Source: Neurospora intermedia
Lineage: Eukaryota; Ascomycota; Sordariomycetes; Sordariales; Sordariaceae
Reading direction: 5' to 3'
Length of the DNA: 64,000 nt
NCBI GenBank assembly: GCA_037102815.1
Contig: BTPP01000007.1
Span: 62,001-126,000, forward strand
Position 1 is the stretch's first letter, and each line of letters starts with the position of its first letter. Below the pieces are notes generated by a model that saw only the letters and a program-made list of their open reading frames with translations, did not search any database and had not been told where the DNA came from. Of this stretch, positions 46,507 to 57,802 are shown one piece after another. Position numbers and translations under genes: made by a program.

Positions 46507-47115
46507 ACGTGGGTGGGAAGGCGATTGGACCTTGATGCCCTGGTGGTATGATGTCTAGGCCAGCCCCAGTCGAGAGATGACGGCGGTGATGAACAAGCAC
46601 TGGCTGCCACATAGAGAAGTATCACCTGTGCATAGAAGTATGAGACATAGATATAATGTAATGCTTATTACCAGTACTACAGTAACTTTTCAACGTCCAA
46701 CGTCATTAGGATTACCAGCCCAGTCATCCTCGGACAACTCCATATATCAACGAAGTCCCCGTGTCCATCTTCCTCGTATCGTCCCATTGTTCGCCGCATC
46801 AGCATCATGGCTTCCCAAAACCCACTCCTGAGTCCTCACATCCAGCCCCCACTGATACACTGCACTGCAATGCGTGCCTAGTACAATCCAAGCCCACACT
46901 GGTACTCTGCACCTTCCCATTTACAGACTCTCCCAGCACGCACGTGTCAAGCACCCTTCTTTCCCGAGTGGACAACAGATAGACAGACGGCGGCGAGGGG
47001 AGTAGGGTCAGAAGGGGACTTGGTAGGTAGGGCGGATTCTGGTCCGGGTATCTAGATTGAAGATGAATGTTTACCGAAGCGGGAATATAAGGAGCGTAAC
47101 AGGGCTTATCAAAGT
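46507..47115. other. Intergenic, amylase 3' region
   Basis: About 600 bases with no gene or RNA recognised. It runs into the hairpin and dispersed repeat that follow. Confidence 0.4.
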
Positions 47116-47166
47116 CAACAGGCCTTGTTGTATATCTGTGCTATATATATACAACAAGGCATGTTG
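47116..47166. repeat. Hairpin: 20-bp near-perfect inverted repeat
   Basis: CAACAGGCCTTGTTGTATAT at 47116-47135 pairs with the reverse complement of 47147-47166 at 19 of 20 positions, with an 11-base AT-rich loop. A third copy of the arm core (AAGGCTTGTTG) lies at about 47174. It sits at the outer edge of the dispersed repeat copy at 47180-47415. Confidence 0.7.
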
Positions 47167-47179
47167 AATCTTTAAGGCT

Positions 47180-47415
47180 TGTTGAGCTGAGGGAGGCTTC
47201 TGATTGGTCGAAATTGGGTGCAAAATAGCAAAAGCCAAAGACCCCTATTAGGACCTTCTAGAGGTCCTTATAGCGGTCTTTATTTAGTAGTTATTATAGT
47301 GGTCTTATAAGGGGAGAAGTGGGGGGGTGGACTTTGACTTCAAAGTCTGAATAACCGTACGAAACTTTTTCGCGCGAAAAAAACTGACACCACTTGGAAT
47401 CGAACTAAGTGGCGG
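47180..47415 (-). repeat. Dispersed SINE-like repeat, copy A
   Basis: Read on the minus strand, this matches 57803-58062 in order: the B-box-like GTTCGATTCC (complement of 47396-47405), then a T-run, CGCG, AAAGTTTCG, a run of CCCCCC with TCTCCCCTT, and TAGGGGTCTT. It ends with GCTTTTGCTATTTT, CACCCAA, CCAATCAG and CCTCCCTCA. The TA-rich middle suggests mild RIP. A B-box followed by a T-run suggests a pol III-derived short element, but no named family is recognised. It overlaps the 3' end of the secreted-protein frame at 47340-47981. Confidence 0.65.
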
Positions 47416-47981
47416 TTAAGGTGGCGGTGAGTGTTAATTAGAGTGTTGGTCTCAGTCATGGTAAAGGTGTTGGTCAAAGTGACAGTTCGAAACGGAGGAT
47501 TTCGAGTCGTCTGTGGCCTCGGTCGAGGTCGAGGTCGAGGACGGGCGCAGCCAGCAGCAGCTCCATGAGTAGTGTCTTCATTCAGAACCGTGCAGAGGTC
47601 GGCGGAAGCAGAGCAGTCATAGATCATGATGTCGGAATATCGAGCGTTGCCGGAGCTAGCTCGACAGGCCTCAACGTGAGGAGTAGCGGCGTTGTTGGGG
47701 GGGAAACGGTTGGGACCATCAGCGATAGGACCCTGATATGCGCCTTCATTTCGGTCATCACGGTCTTTGGGGACCTCGGCGTGGAAGGGCTCAAGGATCC
47801 GGAGGCCATCGGGGACATTGTCTGAGACATCGTGGGGATCATTGGATATCAGACTGCTGGTGGTGGTGTCGATGGTGACATCATGTCGGATTGTGTAGGC
47901 ACCAGGGCGAGCGGCAACGCCGGGGAGGTCGTGTATTGCCATCCAACCGAGGATGATTGGGAGTGCTTGGATGGTAAGCAT
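47340..47981 (-). CDS. Small secreted protein whose C terminus runs into a repeat
   Basis: A single minus-strand frame of 213 residues, family not recognised. The N terminus looks like a signal peptide (MLTIQALPIILGWMAIHD, possible cleavage after GVAA). The middle holds four Cys (HVEACRASSG, IYDCSASADLC, AAGC), then an Arg-Pro repeat (RPRPRPRPRP) and a Thr-rich stretch (TVTLTNTFTMTETNT). The last 30 or so residues (from about HRHLNRHLVRF) are encoded by dispersed repeat copy A, read on the same strand as the repeat. The repeat thus seems to have replaced or extended the original C terminus, or an intron removes it. A secreted or wall-associated role is inferred from the signal peptide and composition. 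It could be a decayed gene. Confidence 0.5.
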   Translation of the reverse strand: MLTIQALPIILGWMAIHDLPGVAARPGAYTIRHDVTIDTTTSSLISNDPHDVSDNVPDGLRILEPFHAEVPKDRDDRNEGAYQGPIADGPNRFPPNNAATPHVEACRASSGNARYSDIMIYDCSASADLCTVLNEDTTHGAAAGCARPRPRPRPRPQTTRNPPFRTVTLTNTFTMTETNTLINTHRHLNRHLVRFQVVSVFFARKSFVRLFRL

Positions 47982-48728
47982 GATGATGGTTGCGATATTA
48001 CCTAATAATGAATTAATGTAATGATGTTGAGAGGACTGATACTTGGTAATGTTGATGTTCCTTTGGTTGAAATGCCTCCTCCAGCCAAGTAAATGAGACC
48101 CCGTAGCTTCAACTTCGCGGTGTTGTGGTCGGAGACGGCGGGGTTCACTCGCCTAACACGGGACTGGACAAGAAGGCTCACATGATTGAAGGTACCTCTA
48201 GGCATTTCCATCCATGACGGATGATTTCTTTCCTTTCTGTTAGGTAGGTACAGAAACGGCAAGTACAAACCGCTGTTGTCCCGATACCGGCCACCTCAGC
48301 AATTGTATGTAAGTCAGGGAAAGAGCAGACGGGCTTTGACCGTCTGAGTTGCCAATCAAAGATGGAAAGAACCACACCCGTCATGCCGCGCCTTTGATCG
48401 ATCGTCGCCGCATGCCCGTGTGTCGCAGCTGTTGAGTCCTCTGCGAGAAAGTTTCGTTATCTCGCCGATTTTTCCCCACCTGTTATTCGCAAACAAATGA
48501 GTCGAAGCGGTAGATCGGTACCTACCTGATTGTACACGCGGTAAAGCTATTTGAATGCCGTAGGCTGCAAACGACCGGCAAGTGTAATTTGGTAATCTGG
48601 GGCATCTGGGAAGGGGTTTGCGTGCAAGTGCCCAAATAGGAAAGATGAAGTTATCGTCAATGCTTGGCATTTCCAATCATTCCGCTGTACCATTTTTTGA
48701 TGCTTTTCCTGCACAACACTAGGTACTT
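47982..48728. other. Intergenic
   Basis: About 750 bases with the secreted-protein promoter and the GH32 3' region. One octamer copy lies near 48192. No other gene is seen. Confidence 0.45.
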
Positions 48729-50336
48729 CTAGCTTGCGTAGCTGGCATAGCTAAATGAAGTCAAAGTCAACTTTCCGCCACCTGACACAACTTCAATCCC
48801 CTCTGCGCCTTGATTGGGGTAGATCAGCCCCGACAACGCCGTGATCCCTTCATCGTTCACGAACGTCTCAACCGAGTTCTGGTCTACATAAATCGCCAAT
48901 TTGACCGTGCTCCCACCCGCCGGATTTGTTGCAGTCCGTACAGCGTCCCAAACTGCCTTGGGCCCCGATGCCAATGTATCCGAATCGGATCCGTCAGAGC
49001 TTCTATCCAAAAATACTTGGGAATTGGAAAAGTCATAACCGATGGTTGTGTTGAACCTTCCATCGGATTTGATACGGAAAGAGACCCTGTTACCATCATC
49101 ACCACCGGCTTTGGTGACCGTTGCTCGAATGACATAGGCACCTCCGGCGAGATTGGAAGGAAGCGATGCCGTCGCCGGATCTGTGGTAATGGTCGTCCCT
49201 GTAATCGAGACAGGGCTTGCGAATATAGCCGCATACTCTGCAATCGGACTGTTGACCAGAGTGGGAGTGCCGTTGATCGTGCGGTATTTCACCTCACGTA
49301 CTAAACTCATCTGGCCTTCGAAGCCGCCGTAATAAGGCAAAGTCGATGCATACTCCCAATTGTTCATCCATGCGATAGCATAACGGCTACCGTATCTGTT
49401 GCTCAGGTTCTCCCAGGTGACCGTAGCGTAAAAGTCGGGACCTTCATCCATCCACCGATGGCTGGTCGTGGCTGTGAAACGGGTCCCGTCCCATGTCCCA
49501 GCCCAGTAGGCTGTCCCTGTCGTCTTTCCTTCCAGATAGCCATTGGCGCCGACAGCGAGAATCCAGACCCGTGACGTCGGGTTGCCATCAAGATCGATCT
49601 GATATACATCTGGGCACTCGAGTGTACCCAGATCCACACCAGGCGGGTAGAATCCCGACACATAGGTCCAACTCTTCAGATTTGCTGAGGTATAGAACCC
49701 AATCTTGTCTCCTTCTGCTACCGCCGCGACCCAATACCCTGCTGTGTCGTCCCAAAAGATTTTGGGGTCTCGAAAGGCTGGTTTGGCGTTTGGGTTGGGG
49801 TTCGGCATTACGGGGTTGCCGTCGTAGGCGGTAAAGGTGTATTCGGCGTCGTTGGAATAAAAAAGCGACTGCTGCTGCACACCGTCTTGCATCTGCGTGA
49901 GGATAGTGATGACTGCGTTCTGTCCAAATCCGGCTGAGTTGGCTGTATCAATCACGGAGCTGCCGGTCTCGATGTCACCTAAGATGGCACCCCCGGGAGA
50001 GTTCGGTTGATACTTCCGGATCGCTACACCCCGAAAAGTCCACTGTACCAGGTCACTACTAGTGACATGATACCATTCTGTTCCGCCCGAGCCGGGATCG
50101 GATTTGTCCCAGTTCGAATTCCAGAGGTAATAGAGATGCCATTCGCCTCCTTGAAAGAAGGGGCGTTGGGGGTCATTCATCCATTTCGTCGTAGGAGTAA
50201 GATGGTAGCTGGGTCGCGTCTGGCCGGCAACGAGGGGAGCGATTGTGACTAGCAGGGGGAATAACAAGAGCAGAAAGGAGCGAAACGAGGGCTTCTTGAG
50301 CCTTGGTGTAGACTTAGAAGAGGGAGAACCCGACAT
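48729..50336 (-). CDS. Secreted GH32 fructan beta-fructosidase (inulinase/levanase/invertase type)
   Basis: A single exon of 535 residues on the minus strand. A long basic n-region precedes the hydrophobic signal core (FLLLLFPLLVTIAPLVAG), so the protein is secreted or briefly membrane-anchored. GH32 landmarks are all present: KWMNDPQRPFF with nucleophile Asp near 55, FRDPKIF (RDP near 189-191), and TLECPDVY with acid/base Glu near 240. The five-bladed propeller is followed by the C-terminal beta-sandwich (VKLAIYVDQNSVETFVNDE is typical). The nucleophile motif NDPQ replaces the common NDPN. The enzyme should release fructose from sucrose, inulin or levan; exo-acting specificity is likely but not proven. 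Starts at the first ATG of the frame. Confidence 0.92.
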   Translation of the reverse strand: MSGSPSSKSTPRLKKPSFRSFLLLLFPLLVTIAPLVAGQTRPSYHLTPTTKWMNDPQRPFFQGGEWHLYYLWNSNWDKSDPGSGGTEWYHVTSSDLVQWTFRGVAIRKYQPNSPGGAILGDIETGSSVIDTANSAGFGQNAVITILTQMQDGVQQQSLFYSNDAEYTFTAYDGNPVMPNPNPNAKPAFRDPKIFWDDTAGYWVAAVAEGDKIGFYTSANLKSWTYVSGFYPPGVDLGTLECPDVYQIDLDGNPTSRVWILAVGANGYLEGKTTGTAYWAGTWDGTRFTATTSHRWMDEGPDFYATVTWENLSNRYGSRYAIAWMNNWEYASTLPYYGGFEGQMSLVREVKYRTINGTPTLVNSPIAEYAAIFASPVSITGTTITTDPATASLPSNLAGGAYVIRATVTKAGGDDGNRVSFRIKSDGRFNTTIGYDFSNSQVFLDRSSDGSDSDTLASGPKAVWDAVRTATNPAGGSTVKLAIYVDQNSVETFVNDEGITALSGLIYPNQGAEGIEVVSGGGKLTLTSFSYASYAS

Positions 50337-52140
50337 TGAGAGAAGGAAATGGATCGGCTCGAAAAGAAAGAGGTACTAGCTCCAGAGTCGAGGATGGAAG
50401 GAGGGAAGATGAAGAACCTACAAGGACACAGCACTTTTGTGACCACTCACACTTTCACTGGTCACCCTGGGAATATTATCCCAAGCATTGTTATCGGCCA
50501 TGGAATACTGCCGGTTCCAGCGCCATGTTACCGAGCCGTCTGATGTAGAGTCTCTAGAGGAACAACACCTCATGCCGCAGCCACTCTAGGCACACGATAA
50601 TGAGGCGATTATGGGGTTATCAGAAATCTGTGCGGAGGTATCACTGGTGCGAAGTAAGCTGCTTATTCCGCTTGCAACCTTGGCCTGCACCGGCACTTTG
50701 CTGCTCCCATCAACGGCGGCCGGGGCCCGGGAGTGCTGCCGGGACTTTGCCCAGCCAGCCGTCAGCGCAACAACAGATCAAAGAATCTTTTTGACCTTGA
50801 ATATAGAAACCCAACTCAATGTGATTTGGAGGCAACGGACTAAAGATCGAAGGAAGAAAATAAGCAAATGAAGTGGAAGTCATCGAGTTACCTTGAACGG
50901 CCATGACTGGAGGTACAGTACCTCGATGTGATGCCTGCCGGGATGGTGCGCTAACCTAAATTGTCCATGCATGTAAATACGCGCCCACGTCCACGACCCC
51001 GCCCGCGCCAAGTCCCAAACCTTTCGCAACTGTTCCTGCCCGCGATGACAACAACACAGCCACCGTGACGGCATGATCGCATCGGGTTCTTCAAAGTCAC
51101 GGAAACAGCAACTGACTTCTCTACGTCCGTTGTAATTCATAGCTTTCATCGTCCATGGACTTCGCGGGGTGCTGCATTCCCAGCAACCGGTATCCCAACA
51201 CCTCTGGCGCACAACGGCTCTCCCTCAATGGCCCGAATGCCCGAACAAGCCCAGTCTATGGTGCTGTTCGCGCTCACACCCCATTTGGAACGTTACCGGA
51301 AGATCAGCGAGAGGATGATTGATCCAATTGGAAGTCAAATTGGGCGTACACGAGGAGGCAGGCCTTCTTCAAGTGAAGAGTTCGGTGGTACAACTTGAAA
51401 GAAATAACCGGTTGATCAGGAAAGAGCAGGGCTGCTGTATGTTGATCTCGCTCATCAGTTATTCCCCAATCCGATGGGGAAGGTTCACGATGAGAAGGTT
51501 TCAGGTTGAATCAGCTCCTTCCACGTCGTTGACCAGGCCGAAAAGGAAGGAAATAGCTACCAGGCGGGACCTTTCCGTATCCCATTTGGTCCATCCAAGG
51601 AAAGGGAACAGCTGACAGATTTCATCTCTGGCCCGTCAACATGACTACCTAACTGACTCAAGAATTCGCCCGGGATGAGATGGAAAGACGTGTTGGCGAG
51701 CTCGGCGATAGATGGACACAACATGGAGCTGAGGCACCTGTGAAAGGTAGGTGTGGGATGGGCACCTTCAACGTGTGGGAACGGAAGGAGCAGACGGATG
51801 ATGTTTGGTACCTCCATCGAGCTTTCTCAAAGACGGAAGAATAACACTCTCAATCTGTGTCCAGCGGAAAGCACTGCCGGAAGTCTTCAACTCCAAAAAA
51901 TCACACAATCGCAAAACCTATTTGTCACAATGCCGTTGGCCAATCTGGGCCTGGGTCGAACAGCCCAACGAAAACAGCAAAGAATCTTCAGGATAACGGC
52001 AGTTTAACAACGGCTACATTCAACAAACAAGCAGACATGATTCAACATTCAACACACACGAAAGTCCACGCCCATGTTTCATCACCGCCTCCCGCCTCAA
52101 AACCTTTCCGACGATCCCACCACACGCTCGATCCATTGTC
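50337..52140. other. Intergenic between divergent GH32 promoter and deaminase 3' end
   Basis: About 1.8 kb. The small frames at 50600-50871, 51319-51615 and 51557-51817 lack family features. No RNA gene or repeat is recognised. Confidence 0.4.
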
Positions 52141-53966
52141 CTACTCTTCAACCTCGATGATCAGAGGGCGTCGTCTTTTCTTGTCAATCAAAGACTCCAT
52201 GAACAATCCACGAGGAGAGCCAGCCTTATTCTCTTGCACCGGAGTTGTGTCCTGTGAGCTTCTGCTGACCGACGTCGTAGACCAGGACTGTCCACTGTCA
52301 CCGCCAAGTGACAGCCCTCCGAACATGGTCGCCACATCATCCGAGTCATCCACCGCACCCATGGTCGACATGCTGTCCATGCTATCGGGAGACGCCTGTG
52401 CTGACAAGTGTGCATTGTAGGCAGAGCTGCCCCCTCCAATGTAGCTAGTCGCGTTCGTGTTGGAATCGTGGAGCTTCCTCTCAGCCACATTATCAGTAAT
52501 CCACCTCTTGATCGTCTGCCGCAGTGTCTCCAGCATCCTGTTATGGATATCCTGTCGAGTCTTCTTTGCTTCAGCAACATTGACGCCGTCTTCGTCGTAG
52601 ATGTCCGGGGCGCGCCACTCATGATAGACGTTACAATGGCCATGGCGAAATTCGACCCCGCTCGGATGGTTATCAATATACAACTTGCACAGGCGACAAG
52701 TGGGCTTGCTGCAGCCAATATAGCGATCATAATCCGCCTCGGCAAAGAAGCGCAACGGTTCGCCCTCGCGCTGCTCTCGGAGGATTGAGTCCAGCAACAC
52801 CAATTCAGCATGCACATACGGCCTGAATTTGCCCTTTATGCACGCCTTGATCTTGTTTTCCACCGCACCCCGCTGCTCCTCCGGGAGATTGGTATTGCAT
52901 GCTTGAGCCATCTTCATCTTGTCTGGAAAGCGTTTGATGATGCCATCAAGGGTGCGACGGACGTTTGGACAGCCAGTTCGAACGCTGGATGGGACAGGTA
53001 CCACCTCAAAGTCTTCAAACAGCTCCCGACGCCGACGCCGCATCGAAACGAGTGTTCTGACAGCAATGTTGTAGGATTGAAGACGGCTAAAGGCGTGTCG
53101 CAGCTCGCTCCATGGTGTCTTTGAATTGGGATCTCTGTCGGCCCGGGCCTTGTCGCGGACGAATACTTGAAAAGAAGAGTTGTACAATTGATTGATGGTC
53201 TCCAGGAGCTCCCGCGTTTCGGTTACAACTGTCGATAACCTGTTAGTATGTTGACTGGGAGACAGAAGTATGTAAGATTTCATCACTTACAGATCTCTAG
53301 ACCACTCGGTCCACCTCTTTCTTCTCGTTCGGACAACCAGGCAAATTTTCCGAGAGAGTTGATACCATGGACAGCTTCCCGACCTGTATAGGCATCGCAT
53401 CATTAGCCGGTGAAATTCTCTCCATGATACCTGTGAGTCCTCTTACTTTCAAAGGTATCTTCCTCTTCACATACTTTCACGCAGTGATTGATCCCTTCTT
53501 GTTTGGTCAAGTTCTTGATCTGCTGTTGGATGGCAGGCCGGTTAAAGGATATGACTCTTTCAAGAACCGCCCCAAACACTCCGTTCAATTGGTCGTCAGG
53601 AGTGCTTCCCAGAGTTCCCAGGATGTTGGTGATGTATTTCTTGACATCTTGCAGCTCCTCGTTGGTCCGCTGGTTGGATGCAAATCGATATTGAATCCCC
53701 CCAGGCTGGAGGACAGCGAATGCCGTCACACTTTTGCCTCTCAGTTCGCTGTCGCAGATTTGGCCGAGCTTGTTGACGAAGCATCGGAATGAGTCCCTCG
53801 ATGATCTGCCAGTAACTGACTCGAGGTCTGCTTCCGGTTCCTTGACGCTGTTCGCGTCGAACTTGACTTCCTTAAGGCTGTAGAGCAAGAGAACCGCTTC
53901 GTAGAACCGGAGGCTGAGACCAGGCTCCAGCGGGACAATATTGGAGGGGAGGTCGTCGGTTGACAT
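52141..53966 (-). CDS. OTT_1508-like deaminase-domain protein
   Basis: Model on the minus strand: exons 53966-53447, 53383-53291 and 53228-52141, giving 566 residues with all junctions in phase 1. Introns of 63 and 62 bases use GTAAGA/GTAAGT donors, CTAAT/CTAAC branches and CAG acceptors; the middle exon reads REAVHGINSLGKFAWLSERE. The C-terminal domain has the deaminase zinc signature: HAEL (His about 344, Glu about 346) and IGCSKPTCRLC (Cys about 377, 382 and 385). This matches the OTT_1508-like deaminase family (PF14441), known in many fungi and in Orientia and grouped with nucleic-acid/nucleotide deaminases. The substrate of the family is unknown. The last 120 residues are Ser/Asp-rich and disordered with a basic KKRRRP patch. 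No signal peptide is present. Family call from motif and architecture. Confidence 0.85.
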
Positions 53967-55162
53967 CTTGTCGATGGCTGGGAAGAACGGGCAGGAAAGT
54001 TATCGGGTAAGTGAAGTCGCAAAGAGGAAACAGCTGAAGAATTCTGGTGAGCTGATGATATGAAGTAGGTCGAGGTGCGTCGTCAATGTCGAAGATGGCG
54101 AGCTTTTCGAAAGTTTATATACAATTGACAGCGCCAATTCCACCCATCGATTACTTCATCCCCAGCTCATTGTGCCAGAGGCATCACCGTGAGGCCCACA
54201 GCGTGGGCGCGGCCGGTTTCGTCGAGATTCGATGGCGATCTGAGGTTGGTGAGGCCCACTGCCGCGGAAAAGATGAGCCAAAAGCATGCTTCCACGCGCT
54301 GCCGCAGCCTGCGTGATGTGATTGACAACAAACAACAAGGCTCTTAGCCCCTTGGAGGTCAAAACAGGTCTATGCAAAGGTTAGAGGCCCTTTTGCCCAG
54401 TTCTTACGCAACCGCGCGAGTCGAGGAAGCAGTTTCGGTTGCTCAGAGTCCTGGGCTGAGCTGGGTCGAATGGAGGCAGGCTGGTCGTGCATTGGAGGCA
54501 TGCCATTCTTTATCTACTTTTACGCCTTACCTCGACAATTGACAGCCTATCACCATTTCAGTTGCCTCTCTTTGGACCAATTAGAGGGCGTTGGAGTGCA
54601 AGATCAGGTCACATCATTGGGCCAACATCGTGGCTACATGCTACCAATCCTACCACGCCAGTGGGAGCAAGGGCCCCATCACCGTCGTGGGCCTCGTAGG
54701 CCTCAGGCAGAATTAGCCTTGTTGGTCATGTGGATGATGTATCCAAAACACTTTCCTTGCTTGGGGTTCTACGGTTGGCGGTGGGCCGCGTGCATTAACA
54801 GCATGGTCTGAAGATAATGTTTCCATTGGGAATTCACGGTGTCAAGAAGCCATGGCGGACCCAGTATTTGAACCAAGAGCGCTGCTAAGCAACGGAACAC
54901 AGTCCTGCCTGTCCCTTCCTGACTTCCAGGGGTTCTTCATATCACCTTGTTACTCACACCGACGGAACTCTGCGTGGCTCCAACGGTGTCGAGGCCACCG
55001 GCAACCGAAGACACGTCTTGTCGTTTTCAGCGTCAGCAACCTTAGGATTGTCGGAACCGGAACCGCCTTGTCCGCCTATTGATCCGTTTCGAACGCCGCC
55101 ATAACATATGCGCACACATTCACGCGATCAGATACAAGCGACGTTATCGACGTACTATTGTC
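53967..55162. other. Intergenic between divergent deaminase and zinc-finger genes
   Basis: About 1.2 kb containing two divergent promoters. No other gene or RNA is recognised. Confidence 0.45.
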
Positions 55163-56493
55163 ATGTACAACAACCATACCAGGTCTGACCACAACTTTTC
55201 AGTTGCTGAGGCCGATTACCATCCTGGATTTGGCCCCAATCCCTGGGATGCCACTGTTGACAGCTCCGGTGAGGGTTTGAGCTATTCTGATCCGGACAGT
55301 CCTTGGTCGTCTTTCGCTCCAGACACTCCTCCTTGCGTTGGCATCGTGACTTCAGCTATGCCGTTGACTCCACAAGGATCTTCCTTTGGAATCAGTGGAG
55401 ACGACCCTGGGGAAAACGAGCAACACAAGTTTCCCACGCACCACAATGAAGAGAACCCGACTGTCAACCCCAGTCATTTGGATATGAGCCACTATCAAGC
55501 CACGTACGACACTGAAATCCAGGACTCAGGCTCCTATATCAATACTCAGGCCTGCTCTTACTCCCCTTTTTCTGGCCTGGGGCCTTCGGGTCCCCCTCCT
55601 ATCCCACAAACTTACTCGGAATATTCATTTGACCAACCCGTTGAAGCCTATCAGACCTCTGATCCCCCTTTGACTGGAAAACAAGATTTCAACCAATACG
55701 GTTCGGCAGAAGTAGCAGGAGCCCACCCTCCACCCCTCTACGCTTCATCATCATAGACGATGGATCCCGAACAGCCTGCGGTTGGAGACTTAGACCTGAG
55801 TCTAGAAACAGACTCGGGGTTTGATCCAAACAACATTGGAGCCTTACCACTCTCGGTGGGCCCAATATATGCTATTCCTGAGCAAGTTGGCTACCCACAC
55901 AATCAACAAACTATTCCTTATCAACACTCGTTTCAACACCATTCTCCGGCCTGGCATCAACAACAGCCACCACTGTCTCTACCAGTTCAGCGCTCCCAGG
56001 ACCTCCCCTCCGAGGACGACGATACCATGGAACAATCTAGCGACCAGGAGGAATTAGCGAAACTGACAGCATTTACCATCACTGAAACTGGCGAGTATAA
56101 ATGCACTGGGTCCAAATGCAAAACTCAGCCAGTCTTTAAGCGAAAATGCGATTTGACGTACGTCCCTCTTCCGACTACGACACCTCTAACTTGTCTAGTT
56201 TTCCATGGTTTTGTCTTGTTGCCTTGTTTCTAATCTCTAACCTATCATTCTACTGCAGCAAACACCAGAACAACCACCGCCGACCCCGCAAATGTCCGAG
56301 CTGCACCTACAAAGCCGCAGAAGTCAAAGACCTCCACCGTCATTTGTGGTCGCATCACCCGGTCTACGCTCGAACAGAAAATATTCCTGAGGAGAAAACG
56401 AAGTGTGATTACCCGGGTTGCGACTACAGAGGGAGAAAGGATAATGTGCAAAGGCACAAGGATGTCGTCCATAATAAGCGGAAAGAGGCTTGA
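55163..56493 (+). CDS. C2H2 zinc-finger protein with an in-frame TAG or 45-base intron
   Basis: From ATG 55163 the frame runs to a TAG at 55754-55756, then continues in the same frame from ATG 55760 to 56157. It then passes a clear 101-base intron (56158-56258; GTACGT, CTAAC, CAG) to a stop at 56493. The part after the TAG encodes 210 residues with zinc-finger modules: YKCTGSKCK ... FKRKCDLTKHQNNH, KCPSC ... DLHRHLWSHH, and KCDYPGCDY ... NVQRHKDVVH. The part before it (197 codons) is Ser/Pro/Tyr/Gln-rich, like a transcription-factor N terminus. GTA at 55712 to TAG at 55756 would be a 45-base in-frame intron (GTAGCA donor, weak, no clear branch site) that removes the stop. Alternatives are two cistrons (the next ATG is three bases on) or a nonsense allele. 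Probable nuclear transcription factor. Confidence 0.65.
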
Positions 56494-57802
56494 TCACTTT
56501 GAACCTGTTGGCTTCCCGGCGATGAGTATTTTGTTTTACGAGTTGCGATTCTTTATTCCTGCGAACTTTTACCATCTTGCATTGTTTTTCCGGTTACAAG
56601 GCTTGTGTCATGTTGACTTTGTTCCGAAAGGGACAGAGTTTCGGTAGTGCGTCACAGGGGTACATTTTCCTACACTCCTTTCCTATCACTGAGTACGTAC
56701 CTACATTGCTATTTGTCAGAACTTCAGAACCACCATACGATCATTCATTCAGTATCTCAACCGGAAGTAGTACAATATCCATTGTTATGTGCCCTTTATT
56801 CTGTTCATCCCATACCTCTAGCTACCTCTACCTAGGAACCTTCAAGGTGGTTACCCGGTGCGGCCTTGGGCTCCCGGAACAACCCACATCCCAGTTGTCC
56901 ACGGGCCTCTCGCAGCAGCGTTACACCACCCTACCCAGTCCACATCACTCTGTCCTCCATTCCACCAATAGCATTGTCAAGTTCCCGAAGCAGGCACGAT
57001 GATGTGCAGACAGTTCATGGATAAATCTCGAGACCGTGCCGTGGACTGGTTGGTGGTCGGACTTTTTGCTCTTGGGCCTCTTGCAGCTTGGTGGGCTTGG
57101 CGAAGGTACCTAGTTGGTGGTAGTACTAGCGCCGGAGGCCAGAAGTCGGGTCTTCAGGTGGTGACGACAGACAGACGAGTGTCTTTGTGGTGAGCAATCC
57201 CAAATTGGGAGTCCTGCGGCTGAATGCTTTGGTCTAGGGTTTCGAGAAAATGCCGGAGAGACCTGTAGCTTTCTAGTTCCGGTTGGACCGGCTGTTCGGT
57301 CAAGATGGGTCGACATGTCCTTGAGTGTCCGGCAGAGTGGAGACAATGAGACCGTGCAAGTGGGGCCGGGCCGGTGGTCGTGGGACTTCTTCCGGATTCG
57401 GGGAGGGGACCGGGGACCGGTGGTGGGGCTGAGGTGTAAAGGTAGGTACCTTACCTGCTTCCCATAATAGGAAAATCACGAGGGCATCTGGCCTTATACG
57501 GACGTTCAATGCTTGGAATCTTCACGAGACTTATTATGAAATCTGGCACTATTAGTTCCCCATTATTGATATTGAAGAAGGGGCTCTTATTAGTTGATTT
57601 GCTTTATCGGTAACTTGGCAAGGTACCTCAGTTGGACTTGAGAGTCGTTCTGTCCTATTAACCCGGCACCCTCTTCCCAGTTTCCCCTCCCCTTTACCCC
57701 ACCTTTCCTTATTTCCTTATGGCATGTACGAGAGTAACGAGACTCTCTATTAATCAAGTGACCTAGTGGCTTCATGGTCTCTCTCATCGCTCTCTTTCTT
57801 GT
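56494..57802. other. Intergenic between the zinc-finger gene and repeat copy B
   Basis: About 1.3 kb. Two octamer copies lie at 56813-56831. It also holds the small doubtful frame at 56999-57193 (listed separately). Upstream of the repeat, GACCTAGTGGCTTCATGG at about 57763 could be a degenerate A-box. Confidence 0.4.
56999..57193 (+). CDS. Possible small membrane protein (doubtful)
   Basis: A 64-codon frame from ATGATG encoding one likely membrane helix (WLVVGLFALGPLAAWWAW) followed by WRRYLVGG. A GTGAGC donor at its end could extend it by a few codons. There are no homologues I recognise and no strong splice support, so this may be chance. Confidence 0.2.
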   Translation: MMCRQFMDKSRDRAVDWLVVGLFALGPLAAWWAWRRYLVGGSTSAGGQKSGLQVVTTDRRVSLW

